A DNA stretch of 64,000 nucleotides from Durusdinium trenchii (taxonomy: Eukaryota; Sar; Dinophyceae; Suessiales; Symbiodiniaceae): NCBI GenBank assembly GCA_963970005.1, contig CAXAMN010027473.1:401337-465336 (forward strand), in the 5' to 3' direction. Position numbers and translations under genes: made by a program. The first letter of the stretch is position 1. Every line of letters begins with the position of its first letter. The notes beneath the pieces were generated by a model. That model ran no database searches. It was not told where the DNA came from and saw only the letters and a list, made by a program, of their open reading frames with translations. Below, piece by piece: positions 35,373 through 47,500 of the stretch.

Positions 35373-37680
35373 ATGGCTGAATCTTCCGAGGGCAGGGAAA
35401 TGGTAAGCAGTTTCACCATGGATGCGATCGAGAGCCCCCAAATGTCTGCCGTGGAGGAAGTGTTGGCTTGCCTGCCGGCATGTGTGCAGACGAGGATTCG
35501 AACTGTGCTTCATGCGGAGTCTTGGCGTCCATCGTAGTCCCAAAATGGACGGACTACCCTCAATAGATGGATGGACTATATATGGGTTACCGGGATACCC
35601 TAATAACTAGTATGTCACATGTGCCTTGCCGCTATGTATATATATATATATATATGTGTGTGTGTTTTAAAATTGTCTCTTTGTCTATTTAATATACGAC
35701 ATTGAGTTTTGTTGTTGTTTTAGGCACTCCCAACTAAGGAATATGCTAGCAGCCATTCAACTCGCGCAAAGCAAATCGCGGCCTTCAGGCAGTTGACGCA
35801 TGAAATGCTCAGCATCAACGGTTCCCCTGAGGCTGCGAACCTGAGGCACTTTCTCAATAATGACATCTCGGAGCGCCGTGTGCTGTCCTTGCAAAACTTG
35901 GACACTGGCATTCAAAAAGACATTGAATATTTGAAGAAACTTATCAGCGACCGCGACATTACCCAAATGAATGCAATGGCCGAGCGAATTGAACAAAGAG
36001 CTTGCAAATTCGAGGACCTGTCAGGGAATGGAAGGAAACACAGTCGCCCAAGCTTCCTTAGCATGTTGGTTGGTGAATGGGTAGGGGGTCAGACCCATCA
36101 ACCCCACCACTACCTAGCATTAGGCATTCTGATGGGATTTAGGATTCTAGCAAGCCACGCATGGAAGTTTGAGCTACCTGCATGTCTAATCGAGTGGCTC
36201 CCTGACTTGGAGCTTGGCTATCTCGATCATTCCTCGGCCGCCAAATGGCAGTACCTGGCCTCAACCCGAATGATCCCAAATCATCATGCACACAGATGTG
36301 AAACCGCATTGAGTCAATACCAGCAAGTTCAGCATCACTTCAGGATCTACCTTTTTTAGCATCGTCTCCTTCACATGGGGGCTTGATTGCTATCCTCATC
36401 CATTTGCTTGTGGCCTGGGGCCCTAAGCTTTCAACTTTTCTTTTTTTGGCAATCCTTTGCTACCTGGGTTTGATGACACAAGTCGCTTCTTCTCGATTTC
36501 ATTTCTTCCTGGTGGCTGGTAGGCGGCTTCCAGTGAATGACAAAAATCCCAAGAAAGTATATAGTACGTACGGGGCTGCAGTTGTCATTTTCCATACACG
36601 CATCTTCAGGAGAAATATGACATGCTGCTGTCCAAAACCATGCCCTTGGTGAGCAAAGTGCAGCAGGCCTTTGAACATGCTGTGGCCTCGGCTGATGAGT
36701 GTTTATCGCTGGCCAAGGAAGCTGCAGAGAGGCGTGATACGTGGCTTCGCCAGTTTAACTTTGTGATGAGTTCGAGGGTGATGCCGGGGATGAGCACCAT
36801 TGCGGAAGTCATTGCGGACTATCGTGGATCAACAAACACAGCTGCCTCCGGAGCAGCGAACGCAGTTGCCTCCAGAACAGTGAAAGTTGCCTCCGGAGGG
36901 GCCAAGGCAGCTTCCACGGCAGTTGCCGTTGCCTCCGGAGCAGCCAAGGCAGTTTCCTCCAAGGCAGTTGCCTCTGGAGCAGCCAAGGCAGTAGTTGCCT
37001 CCGGAGCAACCAAGGCAGTAGTTGCCTCCNNNNNNNNNNCAGTAGTTGCCTCCGGAGCAACCAAGGCAGTAGTTGCCTCCGGAGCAGTTGCCTTCGGAGG
37101 AGCAGCGACCGCAGCTTGGGCAGCATGCAAATACGTTGGTCCAATCATCGCCTGGTGGGCACTTCTAGAATGGGGTCGATATGCTCTCAAAGGTTATTTT
37201 GAGGATCTTTGTGCTGGTTTACAGGGAGAAAGCAGGAAGTTCGAGGACAAGGCCAAGGAGCTGAAGGATGCTTTGGACAAGCTGACGTCAATGATGGAGT
37301 GCACTGGTACCATGAGGCAGGTCTTCGACGAAATTGCTGTAGTGGCCGAGGAACTAGTCGGACAGACGAAAGCTGCAAAACTTGTGGAGGTGAGTGGTGA
37401 CCTTGAGGCCTTGGGTGAGAAGGTGACCGAACTTGCCAGAGCAGCTGAGAAGGTCAATCCTGCATTTCTGGATTTGAGTGAAGCGATGAAGGATCTCTCC
37501 CACGTGCAGCTTGTTGCCGATGAGCCCATCAAACTTTGCGAGGCTGGCCCCTCAGGCGCCTTGCAAGCTTCGGAGCAGGCTGATGTTGTGCAGTCAACCA
37601 CTGCTCCAACACATGGTTTCCAGGATTGGGCACTTGCTATGTCTAGTTTCAAGTTCCCAAAGAGTCAAAGTGTTGAATAG
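35373..37680 (+). CDS. Coiled-coil, Ala-rich repeat protein of unknown function
   Basis: Tentative exon 1 is 35373-35402 (MAESSEGREM), ending at a GTAAGC donor. Exon 2, 35724-36014, follows TTTTAG and encodes a helical stretch including NLDTGIQKDIEYLKKLISDR. It ends at a GA donor in phase 0. Exon 3 is 36610-37680, with the stop at 37678. It has a helical N-terminal part, then an Ala/Val/Ser/Gly tandem repeat (36841-37098, unit VASGATKAV), then a hydrophobic segment (KYVGPIIAWWALLEWG) that could cross a membrane. An acidic coiled coil follows to the end. A 10-base assembly gap (37030-37039) falls inside the repeat, so its true length is unknown. No family is recognised. The total is about 460 residues as joined. 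Confidence 0.55.
35636..35665. repeat. AT and GT microsatellite
   Basis: Alternating AT run followed by GTGTGTG, in the intron before exon 35724. Confidence 0.8.
36841..37098 (+). repeat. In-frame coding tandem repeat with assembly gap
   Basis: Units of 24-30 bp built on GTTGCCTCCGGAGCA, encoding VASGAAKA or VASGATKAV. The best copies, GCAACCAAGGCAGTAGTTGC with GCCTCCGGA, flank the gap on both sides and are identical. This suggests collapsed or unresolved repeat copies. Confidence 0.9.
37030..37039. other. Assembly gap (10 N)
   Basis: Ten undefined bases inside the tandem repeat of the coiled-coil gene. Confidence 0.99.
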
Positions 37681-37824
37681 CTTCGATTCCCAACGAGGAC
37701 TTGCTCTTCACTCTAATAGCATCCATAACAAAACAATGAAAAACAACATAAACATGCATGTTACAACAAACAAGCGAAGACATGTGAAATCACTTGAGTG
37801 TCTTCAACCGTTCCGTTTGACACA

Positions 37825-38718
37825 ATGACCCACCAGGACACCAACTTACTTCAGCACAGTGATGAGTGCGAAGATGAAGTGTTCATAGATGATGGTTGGA
37901 TCTTGGTGGAGCCTGGATCTCCTGAGGGCATTTTGCACGAGAATGAGGTTCTCCAACAAGACTGCGTGCCCATGGGAAGCTCCATGCTTGTGCCCATTGA
38001 CCGCATTGCTCAACCTACACATGGTATCATCTTCGCCGCCGGTCCACAAGGCAATCAGATGTGTGAGATTATCCGACAGGAGCCGGCCAGGCGATCCATC
38101 GCACAGTTCTCAGTGGCGGATTGCGGCACTTTCCGACTCACAGGGGATCATGAGCTTAAGATTCGCCGTGGAGGAGTTTGGTCTGTCGTGCAGGCTCGTG
38201 AAGTCCAAGTGGGCGACTTTGTGACGACTCCGGAGGGTGAGAAGGAGGTCGTGCACAGGGGTGAGCCGAAGATCAGTACGGAGCCTGTTTGCAAGGTGAG
38301 CCTATGCAATCCTCCAGTGGAAAGAGCCGAAGTCTTCATCTTCACCAGCAGTGCTGATCGGGATCAGAAATCCTTTTCAGGGTTGGCCGTTTTGGGGAAA
38401 GACCCCAGAGATGAATTGTCCGATGTCACCAGTGGCACAATGCGCTCCGCTTCTTCCCCCCCCCAGCTGGGAGCAGCCTTTGCCACTTCTGCTCCGTCAG
38501 AGGTGACCGAGACTCCTTCCGCATCTACCGGCCTGCCTTCCTGGGGCTCTCGCTTTCATCCAGCCAGCGGCACCTGCCCCAACATTTGCCGCAGGTTCCA
38601 GCGCGGCCGTTGCGACAAGGGGAGTGAGTGCCATTTCTGCCATGAAGAGCACAAGGAGTCGACGCGGGCTCCTCGTGGCCCACGGGCTGAGAGGAAGACT
38701 GAGACTGAGATAGACTGA
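37825..38718 (+). CDS. Intronless Hint-like module plus CCCH zinc finger protein
   Basis: A complete frame of 297 codons. There is an in-frame stop at 37795, the first ATG is at 37825 and TGA is at 38716. The N-terminus (residues 1-45) is acidic. Residues 47-175 resemble a Hint domain, the autoprocessing fold of inteins and hedgehog proteins. They show CVPMGSSML (block A, Cys47), LTGDHELKIR (block B, Thr106 and His109), then AREVQVGDFVTT. Residues 255-273 form a C-x7-C-x5-C-x3-H zinc finger (Cys255, 263, 269, His273), a type that usually binds RNA. The tail is Arg/Glu rich. A C-terminal Hint motif (His-Asn) was not seen, so protein splicing is unlikely; N-terminal cleavage or a non-catalytic role is possible. 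It starts 144 bp after the upstream gene, on the same strand. Confidence 0.7.
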   Translation: MTHQDTNLLQHSDECEDEVFIDDGWILVEPGSPEGILHENEVLQQDCVPMGSSMLVPIDRIAQPTHGIIFAAGPQGNQMCEIIRQEPARRSIAQFSVADCGTFRLTGDHELKIRRGGVWSVVQAREVQVGDFVTTPEGEKEVVHRGEPKISTEPVCKVSLCNPPVERAEVFIFTSSADRDQKSFSGLAVLGKDPRDELSDVTSGTMRSASSPPQLGAAFATSAPSEVTETPSASTGLPSWGSRFHPASGTCPNICRRFQRGRCDKGSECHFCHEEHKESTRAPRGPRAERKTETEID

Positions 38719-39130
38719 GGCTTAATTCATTTAGCTCTCTTCCATGGTGCATTTCCTGTATAGACTCTAGACATCTCTAGACCGCCTCGGCTTTGGAACA
38801 TAGCTTTCCTCCACAATTTGCCTTCTTGCTTGGCAGGAACGAGCGATGCTCGATGGCCACTGCCAAGCATGGAGGGTTTCCAATAGTTCTTGTGGGCCGT
38901 GATCATCACTTCAGGTATTGAATCACATACAAAGTGTCATAATTCTGTGTTTGTTTATGTCTTTTCTTGGAATATTTTGTTTGCTTGCAGTTGAATCTTA
39001 GGCCGTTGCTGGCCCATTTTATAAACTGTTGGAGATGTTGCGGAGGGGCTGGACGCCGATTCCACCGCCATGCAAAGAACTCCTTGCTGATGGCAATTTG
39101 CACTGATGCCTTCGGAGTTTTCGCATTGAC

Positions 39131-39230
39131 TCTCCCTCCAACAAACATGGAAGTGGACAACCGGCAGTTGATTGAATGGCCTTTCCACGGGCACCATGCC
39201 ATCCACTTCCATAAGGACGTTGCAGGGAGG
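39131..39230. repeat. MITE-like inverted-repeat element
   Basis: The left end, TCTCCCTCCAACAAACATGG followed by AAGTGG, is matched at the right by CCACTTCCATAAGGACGTTG plus CAGGGAGG in inverted form, with a few mismatches. About 100 bp in all. ATGGAAGTGG ends also occur near 50208, 55490 and 55572. Confidence 0.6.
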
Positions 39231-39555
39231 GTAGGCGCATCTCAACATATTGACATCGTCTAGCTTGACAACTCCTGAAGGAGCCTCAAAGGTAGTCTTT
39301 GCTCACCGCCTGATGGAGGGGTTGACAGCACTCAGGTGGCATCTACACTGAAGCCGGTGGCTGGCCCAGACGCAGAGGTGCCGAGGTGGCTGCTTTTCTC
39401 GGACACGATCTGTTTGGGATTGCCATATATATATATATATGACTCTCGAGCAATGGCCAAGGGGTGGTAACGTATGTTCTTCGCTCTTTCTCGGGCAGCG
39501 TGGAGTGTCTTCCGTGCGTGGAGTGTCTGACGTTGAGCTTCACAGGCCCTCCTAG

Positions 39556-39604
39556 CGCCTGTGTCTCCAATCACCCTCGAAAAGAGGGTATGTGGATCCA
39601 TAGG
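39556..39604. repeat. Half copy of MITE family A
   Basis: GTGTCTCCAATCACC followed by a degenerate GAAAAGAGGGTATGTGGATCC and ATAGGG. It matches the right half of the family A elements. Confidence 0.5.
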
Positions 39605-40688
39605 GTAGTAAGAATGAGATCAAAGCCAGGATATGCTGCGCGTGTTTGCACACTATCGCAGAGTCCATGGATTGAAGGGAGGTTACGCGATAATAGCCGT
39701 GGGTGTTCGGTGAATATGGGACAAATGGTTGAAACCGCCTTGTCACAACGCAAGGACTCTCTTTGGAAAATAACAAGGTGAAGGCGTTCTGATCTGAAAA
39801 GTCAGCTGTTTGATTTCTTAAACTTTTGCAATTTTGAGATATTTTGAAAGCCCATGTGTTTGCATGACACGCTAGGCTTTGTGGAGTTTGCAAGGCAGAT
39901 AAATTGACAGATCTATACAACACTTGGATAATATACATCGACGTTAAAAACTGATAGATTCGAGGTTGGGAATATATAGATTTTCCACAACATATCCACC
40001 CAGTGAGGCCTGCCCCACTTGCGGCAGGCGTCATGCTCCTTCGACGCCGGCTGTGGCATTTGGCACTTCCAGTCGCTCACTGAGCAATGCCATTTTCTGA
40101 CATTGGTATTGGATTTAGACAAGCTGACAACCTTCCTACCAATCATGTCACATTATGTTCCAAGTTGAGGTCGTTGTTTTGATTGCTTGGCTCACTTGGC
40201 GCTTGGTTTGTTGGTCTCATTTTGGTTCAGGCTGGCGTGCGCCAAGTGTCCGTGGCGAGGCAAGTGAAGAAGCCTGACACCTAGCGAGCATAGTGCCTCC
40301 AGGCAAGCTGAGAATCAGAAGTGACACCCTACTTTTGGGGGAACGTTTTTAATCCCGTCCCTACGCCAACTATAACTGTATAATATAATAAGTGGAATTG
40401 AGAAAGCATGCAACAGCACAGGCACTGAAATGAAGACCTCGATGGCACAGGCTGATTTCCCAGTGTTGGCATGTTTGTGAGCTTTTGTTTGCTACTTGGG
40501 TTGCATTCTTTTGGGGGCCAATGATGGCGAATGGGCCAATGAGTCATAACAATTTACTCAACACCTCCGGGCGAGGAAGCTTGGGGAGCCGTGTCCTTTT
40601 CAAGGTGCAATTACTGTGTGCTTTTGCTGTGCGTGTGCATTTGCGCGTGTGTGAGGATTGATGTTCACACAAGTTCATGTGTTCATAT

Positions 40689-40783
40689 CCCAGATACTCC
40701 ATGTATGTCATATTTATACATATATTTACCTATACATTGTTGTGGTTTCCAGGGTGTATGTGCCAGTCCCATGGAGTGTTTGG
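40689..40783. repeat. MITE-like element, family C
   Basis: Begins CCAGATACTCCATGTATG and ends CCAGTCCCATGGAGTGTTTG. The ends are imperfect inverted complements. It lies 50 bp before the first exon of the next gene. Confidence 0.6.
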
Positions 40784-40835
40784 CTATTTGTGCCATTCAT
40801 CGTGGCGCCCGGGATCGGACGCGTCGCTCGCCCAG

Positions 40836-42898
40836 GCTGCGCCTGCGCGGTGTCGTGAAGAAGGCCTTCGAAGAGTCACCGCCACCGCGCTTGACGTCGA
40901 AGGCGGCGTTCGAACCGGGGGGCAGGGTTTTGGAGGGCAAGAAGCACACTGAGACCTTTATACTGGACAGTATGGTGTCTATTGATGTTTTTTTGGGTGC
41001 AGCCAACTATACCCCCCCAAAAAAAAGTGGATCCAGAGATGTTTTTCTTTGAAGAGTCGACTTTAGACTCTAGACATAAACTATTCTTCTTGTCTTTTCG
41101 GTAGCAGACGCGGCCTGGGACTTTTGTGCAGATAGTGATTCATATCATAGATACGTATAGATACGTCTTCATCCAGGACCATTCTGTTTGGAGTGCCCAG
41201 CCCACGGGGATACACCCAGGTCCAGGTCCCGGTCGCTGGTCCCGGTTCGCATCCACCAGGCCCTCCAAGTCTATGTGAAGGCACGCCCGGCCGCGCGCAG
41301 CACATCAGATCCCACGTCGGCAGTCGAGGTTTCTGGGGTGTGGACGGTACGTTTGTCATGTTTCAGTGTTCAAGCACGAGCTGGGCACAGTTCGAAACCA
41401 GCCTTTCACATGCTACCTACATGGTGAAACATGCTGAAACGGTTTTGTTGCACCTGGCGCAGGACCTGAAGCGCCATGGAGGGCAAAAAGCTGAAGAGAT
41501 CCTTCAACAAAAGGCTCGAAAGGAGCTAAGTCCACGGCGTAATCCATGCAAGACGTTGGGCCATCATCGGGGGTTCAGCTTGATTGAATTCCTGCGCTAG
41601 CGCGGCAAGGCTTTCTCCTCTAGAATTTAGCCTAGCACTTTCAGATACATCGCCTCTTGGGGAGGGGCTACTACTGTGTTCGTGTTCTTTGTGGATCTGT
41701 CGACACCATTTGCAGTGTAAGGCTTTGCCAATCGGACCCTCCTCGGCCACGTCCACACGATCGACAGGACCCCTTCGCGCTCACCTCCGAGGAAAAGACG
41801 GAGCTGTTGGTGCCCGGTACCAAGCGAATAGGTGGCCCACAGTGACTGAAGAAGCATCAATGCCCCTTCAAGATGAATGCTAATTGGATGGGGCGCAGGA
41901 TGTTGTCAGAACACTTGGGCACAAGACAAACAGCCTAAAAAAGCGGGCGTGCGTTTAAGTCGTTCGCCAAATTAAGTGCTGGATTGAGGGGCTTGGGGCC
42001 ATTGACTCAAAATCCACTTCTTCGGTCGATTGCGCCCGTGAAGGTGGGTCCAGTGTCATAGAAAGAGTCACTGCACCAGGGTCTTCAGTTCGTGACCTTT
42101 ATGAAATGACTGGGGCAAGCGAGGGACTAACCAAGGCACCACTAGCACCTGAAGGATCCTGAAGGTGCTTTGTAGGGAGCGGGCTGAAGCATGAACCACC
42201 AAACCGCTGGTTCATGTATCAACTTGTGCAAATTGCAACTGAGAGAATGCTGGAGTTTTTACTGAGCAAAATAAGCATCACTGGCATCACATAATTACAT
42301 GATTGGAACAGTATTGTTATGTACAAAGTGAGTGAGAAGAGGAGCAAGAGAATGAGCCCACACAACGAAGCAACGCCAAACCAGGCGAACATCAAAGTCA
42401 TGAAGACACACGGTCAGTGGCAGGGGTGCAGTGTGATGTAGTGGTGTTGGGAGCGTTGTGATGTGGAGATGTTGGCATGTCCAGCAACCCCAGCTCACCC
42501 ACAGTTGCAGGTTTCGCGGGTCTATTGACCCATGTCTTGTTAATGCCATTATAACAATACTTTTGCTGGTCACACGTGCAGTCTTACTAGTTGATCAAAA
42601 TGGATGAAAATGGTGGTACTTATATAGTTGTGCCAGTAAGCAGAGGCATCTCTTCTGATCAATTGTTTCCTTATAAAATACCCTTCGACTTTCCAACATG
42701 GTAATAGGAAAAAACCACCATTGTTTAAAAGCACATGTCCTTCCAGGGGTCCAGCTGCTTCGGACACCTCCAGCTGGGTTCCAGCGCACGCTGAGCCGAG
42801 CCGAGCTGAGGCGTTACTTGCCCGAACAGGCGGATGCCTCGCAGCAGCTCCGCAAGAACTGCCCGGGGCCCCTGCAGAGGATGCGCCTGCGCGGAGAA
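40836..42898 (+). CDS. Unidentified multi-exon gene, or 5' part of the E2 gene
   Basis: Several exon-shaped fragments follow AG acceptors. 40836-~40925 encodes LRLRGVVKKAFEESPPPRLT and KAAFEPGGRVLE. 41220-41328 encodes SLVPVRIHQALQVYVKARPA and ends at a GT donor. 41463-~41521 encodes DLKRHGGQKAEEILQQKARK. 41768-41816 encodes DPFALTSEEKTELLVP and joins in exact phase to 42747-42898, which encodes QLLRTPPAGFQRTLSRAELR and RYLPEQADASQQLRKNC. The last junction (phase 1, GT to AG) supports real coding DNA. No domain is recognised. The fragments point the same way as the E2 gene that starts 469 bp downstream and could be its N-terminal extension, but no phase-consistent join was found. Confidence 0.4.
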
Positions 42899-43366
42899 GT
42901 GTGCTTTGGTGAAGATTCATGTGAGACTGGGTGGAAGGAGGTTTCTTTTTTTTCAATACCAGGAGTCACATGTCCGGGTGGGCGTGAGTGGATGTTCTGG
43001 GCACCGCACCACGACATGGAACTGCTAGTAGTTCTTTCAACCGTGCCACCTTGTGAGGGGGGGACCAAGTGTTTTTTTGTTGCGTTCAGCTGCGGATGTC
43101 GCAATGTTATGATGAGGCTGGTCGCCGTGACCAGGCCCAAGTGCTGTTTGCTGCAGCGCGTCCTGGTTCCAGAATGGAGTGAGCGGTTGCCAGCGTCACC
43201 TTTAAGGAAAAGAAGAACACAAGTCCACGAATTGTGTGTTTTCTTTTTTGTTTTGGCTTTCCGTTTACGCAAGCTGAGCACGTCAGTCTCCAATAGTCTC
43301 CACGCAGTTCCTCCAGCAACCTCCTGCCCAGACCACGACCACAACCGCCCAGCCACCGGCCCCCCC

Positions 43367-44570
43367 ATGTCGGTGGCTGCCACTCGTCGCTTGCAACGGG
43401 AATTGCGGCTGGTGCATCGAGAACCTAGCTGGGGAGTCTCAGCAGCGCCACTGGAGGAGGACCCCGGCTGATGGGCGGTGGGCGGAGCTCAAGAATCCCG
43501 GAGATTTGTAATGAAAGCTGCTGATGAAGAAAGCCTCCTTCCTGGAGATGGGCAAAGATGTTAATACGGGGGGACTTGGTTTATATATGTTAATTTATAT
43601 AACAGTCGACAGTAGGATCAATCCTGAATCAATAAAACCTAGTCCAGGGTCTAGTCTGGCCGTGATTTACACACTTTTATTTTATTGTTTTTTGCTCTTG
43701 GCACTCAGTCAACAAGCGACGATCAAGACCCGACAGCTGAGATCCTGACCACTACACATGTTTTAAGTAAAACATGTTGATAAATTCAACCAGGAATTTA
43801 TTTCGAAGACGATGCGCACCACACCGACATGCTCAGACCTTCAAGCTATTGAGATATATAATATAACATAGGAGTTGGCAAATATCCGCTAGCCCACACT
43901 CTCCATAGACGTTGGTTTGACATCTTCTTACATTCATCATTTAGATTCATGTTTTTTACATCCTTGTGGATCTTTGCCGCTGTGAGTCAGAATCAGGCAG
44001 CCGAGACTGTGTTCCACAGCCCATACCCATGCTGCACTGGTGGCCTGACGCACACACACAGAGATACCAATACCCAGCGTTCCAGGATTTGTACACGTGG
44101 CATTGCAATGTCGCTGGACAACCACCGTCAGGTGGCCCACCCGTCATTCTGCACCTGGAGCTCACATTCGGTGCTGAAGCTTGGCTTTTCAAGCTGAAGA
44201 ATTGCGAATTCAGGCAAAGGTGCAGGAAGTAAGGGCAGCCTTCCAGTGGCATCGTACATAAAAAACAATCGATGCACTAGTCCCATTGTACAAGTTGGAC
44301 CTTATCAGACTACAAGTCTTGCAGATAATGCAAGTTGTGATACCTACATCTTCCCAACTGAGTTGGGTCGATACTACCGTTTGATCCGTCAAAAGGCACC
44401 TCCAAAAGGCGGAACTGTCCTTGGGTCGTTGCTAAGGACTATCCCGTGCGGCCCCCGCGGGTGGAGGTGCTTGGAAGCACCGTAACGCATCCGAATGTCT
44501 TCTCCACCTTTATTTGCTTAGATATGCTTGAGGGAGGGGAATGGGCTGCTGATGAGGAGAAGCTTGGTGT
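43367..44570 (+). other. UBC (E2) catalytic core, exons 1-3
   Basis: All landmarks of an E2 are present: the N-terminal helix (RRLQRELRLVHREP), the W of strand 1-2 (YTWHCNV), the YPVRPP loop, the HPN motif at 44488-44496 and the active-site Cys nine residues after the HPN His. The ATG at 43367 is the likely start, though the frame is open upstream. Confidence 0.85.
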
Positions 44571-47500
44571 GAGAGTTCGAAGCATTTTTCAGAGTTTTGA
44601 AGAGCTACTTCTATAAGTGGCCAGGCTCTGTGACTTTCCAGTGAACAGTGAAAGAACCAGCAGTAAATCACCACCAACCAAAAATAGACAACTCATGGCC
44701 CATGGCTGCTTGGGTTCTTCCCGCTTTCGCCAATTTGGGTTTTCCTAACCCCATCTGGTGCGATTCAAGGAAGCGGCGACCTTACATGGGCTGGAGCAGT
44801 GCGTATAGCATCTTAGCCATTCTTCGGCAGCTGCAGACCTTCTTCTTCGAAGGTGATGGCACTCAATGGTGGAAGTGTCCACGCTGCACACTTCACAACC
44901 CCATGAAGAGCAAGCGATGTGAAGCCTGCGACCACGGACGTGGAACGCTTAAAGTCACTTGGAGCAGGGCAGGGATCGCACTCTACGCGCTGCGGGATGC
45001 GTGGGGAGGGATCCTTTGTGTGACGCATGTTGTGCAAAAGCAGCTGGATGCTGGCAGTTTTGGGGGCAGTCAAGCTTCACAGCGATTTGCTCCACTGAAA
45101 GTGGCCTCCCCCTGCCAAAAAACATGCACTTGATTCTAGAACCTTTCAGAAACCCACCCCAGACGCCCAGCCGCAGCGCTATAGCCCTTGCCTTGCTCCT
45201 ACCTCGATGCATGGTCCCTTCTGGCCTCCGCCGTTCGGGGGTCTGAAGGCCATTGGCATCGAAGTGGAGCACATGGTGGGCTTCGAGTGCCGATGTGGAC
45301 ATCGTCATGGCGGAGCTCAATGGCCTCCATTTCCCCAGAGCGTGGAGTGTGATGACGCCCCCGTGGCTGCTGTGTTGCCGGAGGTTCGGGAGGGAGGTAG
45401 AGTTGGCTGCAGCTAGTGGCTAGAGTAGGCTTGGTAGTGGGACCTGGTGTGAGGGTTGACATAAGAGGCGATTCTAGCAAGATGGGGCATAGAGTGAGTG
45501 AGATGTGGGCAGGCTTCTCGGAAATTCATTCTGGGTCCAGTACTGGGGAACTTCTTGGGCAAGTCCAGCAAAGAATGAGATGTTAAGTAGAAAAAAAACA
45601 CTGAAGATCTGAAGATTGGGTGCCTCCTTCACCTCCTTCACCTCCACCCATCCATGTCCTTTTTGAGATGACCCCCGCTGCTGCCGACTCTGCTCCGACC
45701 CAACGTGGCACCCGCCGTACCCCACCGCGACCCGGACGACGTCTGTGGGTTGGAGGCCTGTGCGGAGAGCTCCTGCGTGATCTGCCTGGGGCACTTGGAC
45801 GACGAAGCGCGTGGCGCGCTGAAGGGTGCACCGGCCGCCCGGCCCTTGGCACAGCTGGTGGATGCACGAGGGCAGCCTCTTGGAGAAACGAAGAAAGCTA
45901 GGTGAAGCGACCTTAATCGACCTATGCAAGAGAAAGGTGACCCAGAGAAAGGGGGGTGGTGGCTAAAATGGGGGTGGTGGTGACCCAGAGAAAGGTGAAA
46001 GTGCAAGAGAGGTCCAGTTGGAAGACTTGAATTTCCTCTTCCGTTTTGACTTCAACTTCAGTTTTTGACGGTGCATATATTGGACTTTTGACTGTCGGCT
46101 CCCGGCCCACTGAGAGCTGAAAAGGGCACACAAATTCTCAAAAGAAGAGATGGGCATGGGTCCGGTACATTCTGCAGCTGTGTTGTTGCAGCTTGTGCTT
46201 GTGCTGCACTCCTAGACAAGCTTCAAACTGAAGAGATTACTATATATTACTATATATGTACTACACTACAAACCAGATCAATCCCGTTTTTGCAGGTCTT
46301 GCTTTGTTATATTTGCACCGAATGTGCCTTGAGGGTGGTGTGCAAGCATTTCTTCCACCTGCCCTGCGCCAAGCAGTTGCAGTCGCGGTTTTGCCCTTTG
46401 TGCCGCACAGCCTTCCGAGAAGTTGCTGCCTTGTCGGAAGCTTGCATTATGGTGGCTGGCTAGGATTTCGGCATACCTAAAAACGGCATAAAAAGGCAAT
46501 GCCCCATGTTTTGTCGCTTTTTTGGGGGGACGACTTGCAATGTCACTATATTCATCTATATTCCAGCATGACCCCCCAAGGGACTTGTTGCTCTTTGAGG
46601 TTTCTGCGGCCTGGCCGCCACCTTGGGCTACCTCAGTAGCTCATCAAAAGCCAAGCCTTTGACACACTCTAGCAGGCACTACTGGACATTCCCACACGCC
46701 AAATAGAAAAGAAAGCAGATTGTGTACTTCCTTGGACATGGTGACGGTCCCACCAGTCGATGTCCCACATCTAAACTAGGCTATTTGGTTGTTGATGCTC
46801 ACCCTCAAGGGGCCGCATGGGGCCTGAAAACCCGCCAATGTTCCATGATTGGTTGTTTGGGCCGTGGTGGGTGCGGTGTGTCGCATGCACAACATGCAGC
46901 AAGGACACCCCTGTGATCCAGAGAAGCCGGGCCAGCTATAGCAGTGAGCCACTTTGCAAAGAGGCACTTGTGAGCATGGCACGCTTGGCCAGCTGGCCGT
47001 TGGGTGTGGTCATTCAAATGTGCCTCGGCTTCAGGTGCCGCATGTTTTAAGAGACTGGCGTGGAAGTACCGCTCCGGAAGTGGAGCAAACATGACCAAGC
47101 CTACTTTCAAAAATGATCCAGCTCCATCACCAAGTTGATATGCGGGCCTTTTCGAACTTCTTTAAAATATAAGATTCTTAACAACGTTTAAGACCAAGAG
47201 GCCACGCCAAGCGCACTGTCCAGAAACAAACACATCCGTGCACCAGGCACCAGGCAACGCCCCACAACGCCGCCGAGGATGTCCTTCCTGCTGCGACGGG
47301 AGCGCGTGGGCGTGGCCTTCGCCGTGCCAGCCTGGAAGGAAGCGGCTCAAGCGCCGGTCTTTTGGGAAGCGCAAGAAGTGCAGTGCTTCCATGAAAAGAC
47401 TGGGCCACTTGGGATATTGATGATATTGAGTGGATTCAGCATTTTGGGGGGGTGTTTTCTCATCGTGGTCATTGGATTTAAAGTGAGGCTCCGGGTTGTT

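Larger units (their letters stand above)
38719..40835. other. 2.1 kb without a recognised gene
   Basis: Holds an inverted-repeat element at 39131-39230, a half copy of MITE family A near 39556-39604 and an AT microsatellite at 39424-39440. A family C element lies at 40689-40783. Open frames overlap these elements and look non-coding. Confidence 0.5.

Noticed and set aside
36015-36359. Continuation of the exon 2 frame of the coiled-coil gene
   Set aside because: The frame stays open, but after the AG|GA site at 36014 the composition changes and helix character is lost. Splicing to 36610 keeps phase.
36809-37190. Long minus-strand frames rich in Leu/Arg or Ala/Glu/Thr opposite the coiled-coil gene
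   Set aside because: They are shadows of the tandem repeat on the + strand and contain the same assembly gap.
42814-43383. Minus-strand frame of 189 codons
   Set aside because: It lies opposite the E2 start exon, whose + strand reading (RRLQRELRLVHREP) belongs to a known family.
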